Below are positions 62,092-64,000 of a stretch of DNA of 64,000 bases, in pieces. The DNA is taken from positions 250,200 to 314,199 of the forward strand of contig PFGG01000064.1 in assembly GCA_002783405.1 (NCBI GenBank), read 5' to 3'. The position numbers and the translations under genes were made by a program. Positions within the stretch are counted from its first letter, which is position 1. Every line of letters begins with the position of its first letter. The notes beneath the pieces were generated by a model. The model searched no databases. It saw only the letters and a list, made by a program, of their open reading frames with translations, and had not been told where the DNA came from. This DNA comes from a bacterium (Candidatus Blackallbacteria) CG13_big_fil_rev_8_21_14_2_50_49_14 (GTDB lineage: Bacteria > Cyanobacteriota > Sericytochromatia > UBA7694).

Positions 62092-62865
62092 TTAAAATCT
62101 GACTTGCTCTTCTTTAAACCACTTTAGAATTTTCTGGCCTGAAGGTCTTTGCCTGAATTCGCGCATGGTTTCAGCCAGGGCGGGTGGCAATTCATCAAGT
62201 TCAGGCAGTTTGACAGAATATTCAGCAGGCCCCACGATCGGGGCTCCAAGGGCTGCAAAACTCAGATCCGCAGCACTGAAACGGTCTCCACACAAATAGG
62301 GGCGGCCATCTGAAAGCCGTTGATCGACAAAATCAAATTCAGATTTCATTTTCATCAGCGAAATCTGGCTGGCCTCATAGGTAATATTCATGGATTGCCG
62401 CATGATAGCTGTCAGAGCGGGCCAAACAAAGGGCAACATGTTTTTTTCGTGTGCGGGACCTTTTTGTCGCAATAGCTTAAGACACAAAGGCTTGTCCTGA
62501 AGCAGATAGAAGTAAACGTAGCGCCGTGTATGCGGGCCCAGGTTGAGATCAAACCGGTTTTCCAAGGCCTCAACCTGTTCACGGGTTTGATCGTCTGGAA
62601 AAAGTCGCTTTTCAGGTTCTACCTGTCGATCCAGCCAATGGAGAATATCCGTAGAGTCTGGAATGATGCCCTCAGAGGTGAAGAGGCACGGGGTTGTGCG
62701 CCCGCCCCCGCGTGCCAGATTGGCTGCGAGGTGAAATCCAGGCAGATGATTTTCTTCACTATAGGAAATATTCAAGCGCCGAAACGCCCAACGGACTTTT
62801 TCGCAGTAATGACTGAGATTGATACTGTGAAGATGCGGAATTACAGGGGTATATTGGGAAGCCAT
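62092..62865 (-). CDS. Glutathione S-transferase-like protein
   Basis: The 257-residue protein has a thioredoxin-fold N-terminus, SINLSHYCEKVRWAFRRLNI, with a CxxK-like position as in GST-like proteins and TPCLFTSEG then IPDSTDILHWLDRQ for the glutathione gamma-glutamyl site. The helical C-terminal domain includes YLCGDRFSAADLSFAAL, the GST motif with the N-capping Asp. The start overlaps the carboxylase end by 25 bases, so the two are probably co-transcribed. Substrate and physiological role are not readable. Confidence 0.78.
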   Translation of the reverse strand: MASQYTPVIPHLHSINLSHYCEKVRWAFRRLNISYSEENHLPGFHLAANLARGGGRTTPCLFTSEGIIPDSTDILHWLDRQVEPEKRLFPDDQTREQVEALENRFDLNLGPHTRRYVYFYLLQDKPLCLKLLRQKGPAHEKNMLPFVWPALTAIMRQSMNITYEASQISLMKMKSEFDFVDQRLSDGRPYLCGDRFSAADLSFAALGAPIVGPAEYSVKLPELDELPPALAETMREFRQRPSGQKILKWFKEEQVRF

Positions 62866-64000
62866 TTGGGGGGAATATCCAATTGTCGTTTATTTGAAAA
62901 GCGTTGTAAAGAGCGGATCAGAATCGGTCGGGTTTGGGCGGGTTCAATAATATCATCGACAAAACCGCCAGCGGCTGGAATAAAGGGATCATCTGAGCGG
63001 CTGCCTTGGGCATGCAAATGATCCAAGCGTTGTTTAAGTTGGGGATTGTGGCCTGCAAAGCTGGCCATGGCCTGATCACTCATAATGCCTATACGCGCAC
63101 CAGGCCAGGCGTAGACCAGATCTCCGCCGCCAATGCGGGGGTTGAGCATAAAATAGGCCCCTCCAAAACAGCGCCTGACCACCACCCCAATTTTGAGTCC
63201 CTTTAAATGGCCAATGGCCATCAAGGCCTGAGAACCATAGCTGAGAATCCCCTCTTTGTGCGCGCTGGCATTGGGCATAAGGCCTGGTACATCGACAAAG
63301 CTGATCAACGCGTAATTATAGGCGCTGAGGAAATTGAGAAAACGTGATAATTTCCGCAGGGCGCGGGTATCCAATGCTCCCGCCAGAACCAGAGATTGAT
63401 TGGCTATCACGCCGACTGTTTGCCCTGCCAGACGCATAAATCCTGTCACCAGATTGGGTGCAAAATCAGGCTGCACTTCCATGAAACTGCCTTGATCGGC
63501 AACTGAATGAAGAACTTGTCTGATTTCAAACGGGCTTTCAGGGTTTTCTGGCAGGAGCTGATTCAATTGGGGATCGGTTCGCTCGCAGCTATCTTGAAAA
63601 CTGAGCTGAGGGGGGGGCTCTGCATTGGTTTGGGGCAAATAGCCGAATAGCTTTCTGACCCTTGCAATCGCTGCTGCTTCGTCGGGTTCGACAAAATGGA
63701 CAGCCCCAGAGTGACGGGTATGCACATCGGGCCCTCCCAATTCCTTTTCACTTAAATTTTCGCCCGTTGCCGCCAGATTGACCCCGGCTCCTGCCACACA
63801 GAGTGTGGAATTTTGATCCATGATAATAAAATCTGTTAAGGTGGCGACAAAGGCGGGGGCACCGATACAGTGGCCCAAAACACAGGTGATTTGAGGGACA
63901 ACGCCTGAAAGGTATACTGCTTCTTTGAGTACTTCAGCATAGCCTTCCATAATCAAGACGCCATCGGTCACGCGTGCGCCCCCTGATTCCACCAAAGCGA
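62841..64000 (-). CDS. Acyl-CoA carboxylase beta (carboxyltransferase) subunit, 5' truncated
   Basis: The frame runs off the right edge; the first readable residues ALVESGGAR belong to the conserved DSGGAR loop, so the missing N-terminus lies outside. About 386 residues are present. The carboxyltransferase core has LGGPDVHTRHSGAVHFVE, FVDVPGLMPNASAHKEG, KIGVVVRRCFGGAYFMLN and AWPGARIGIMSDQA. This is the biotin-dependent carboxyltransferase of propionyl-, methylcrotonyl- or geranyl-CoA carboxylases. HMG-CoA lyase at 43.5 kb makes methylcrotonyl-CoA a tempting substrate, but specificity cannot be assigned from these motifs. Confidence 0.87.
   Translation of the reverse strand, partial: ALVESGGARVTDGVLIMEGYAEVLKEAVYLSGVVPQITCVLGHCIGAPAFVATLTDFIIMDQNSTLCVAGAGVNLAATGENLSEKELGGPDVHTRHSGAVHFVEPDEAAAIARVRKLFGYLPQTNAEPPPQLSFQDSCERTDPQLNQLLPENPESPFEIRQVLHSVADQGSFMEVQPDFAPNLVTGFMRLAGQTVGVIANQSLVLAGALDTRALRKLSRFLNFLSAYNYALISFVDVPGLMPNASAHKEGILSYGSQALMAIGHLKGLKIGVVVRRCFGGAYFMLNPRIGGGDLVYAWPGARIGIMSDQAMASFAGHNPQLKQRLDHLHAQGSRSDDPFIPAAGGFVDDIIEPAQTRPILIRSLQRFSNKRQLDIPPKWLPNIPL

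Noticed and set aside
1-64000. CRISPR arrays, transposases, integrases, tRNA and rRNA genes
   Set aside because: I looked for regular repeats with spacers, transposase motifs, tRNA-like cloverleafs and rRNA sequence and saw none; weak single tRNA genes could be missed by eye.

Overview
The window looks like the chromosome of a Gram-negative-type (diderm), heterotrophic bacterium. It encodes an outer-membrane porin, an Omp85-like barrel, a Wza-like exporter, many lipoproteins with clear lipoboxes, and a chemotaxis kinase with its methyltransferase. No photosynthesis, phage, insertion-sequence, CRISPR, rRNA or tRNA signal was seen. The DNA polymerase I N-terminus (RTRAGLPTGAVFGF) and the ROK-kinase tail at the left edge remind me of cyanobacterial homologues. 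A non-photosynthetic cyanobacterial relative is therefore my guess, but it is unproven. Genes are tightly packed, and many are coupled by ATGA, GTGA or TGATG overlaps.

Layout. 1-7.4 kb: the end of a ROK kinase, then a + strand operon of a phosphate/pyrophosphate-type porin, a CotH-like/beta-helix protein, a small anchored protein, a VTC-type polyphosphate polymerase domain, a DUF4956 membrane protein and a CotH kinase lipoprotein. 7.4-11.2 kb: a PHP/CehA-type metallohydrolase lipoprotein and a UvrD-type helicase. 11.2-15.7 kb: sugar-modification genes around a divergent promoter (Gfo/Idh/MocA oxidoreductase, DegT aminotransferase, TylF-like methyltransferase, PhyH oxygenase, hexapeptide acyltransferase). 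15.7-27.1 kb: a minus-strand block of an acyl-CoA ligase, a SARP/BTAD-type STAND regulator and two very large unknown proteins that begin with the same short motif; one of them carries a zincin site. 27.2-37.6 kb: lipase-like lipoprotein, MFS transporter, unknown protein, DNA polymerase I, M16 protease and a small membrane protein.

37.8-46.5 kb: an AAA ATPase with a TraB/DUF5682-like partner, followed without a break by Wza-like and Wzz-like polysaccharide export proteins, a lipoprotein, HMG-CoA lyase and a secreted S1/P1 nuclease; then, after its own promoter, an endonuclease I lipoprotein. 46.5-56.4 kb: an outer-membrane protease/propeller/barrel fusion, a membrane protein, an NlpC/P60 hydrolase, and a YtkA-like, di-heme peroxidase, PhyH and glycosyltransferase run. 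56.4-64 kb (all minus): CheA with two P2-like domains, HDOD, CheR, TPR and CBS proteins, a GST-like protein and a truncated acyl-CoA carboxylase beta subunit.

The strongest candidates for undescribed systems are the porin/CotH/VTC/DUF4956 operon, the pair of giant proteins sharing an N-terminal motif next to a BTAD regulator, and the AAA plus TraB-like pair fused to a polysaccharide export operon. A phosphate theme recurs (porin, polyphosphate polymerase, two extracellular nucleases), but a link between these loci is inference.
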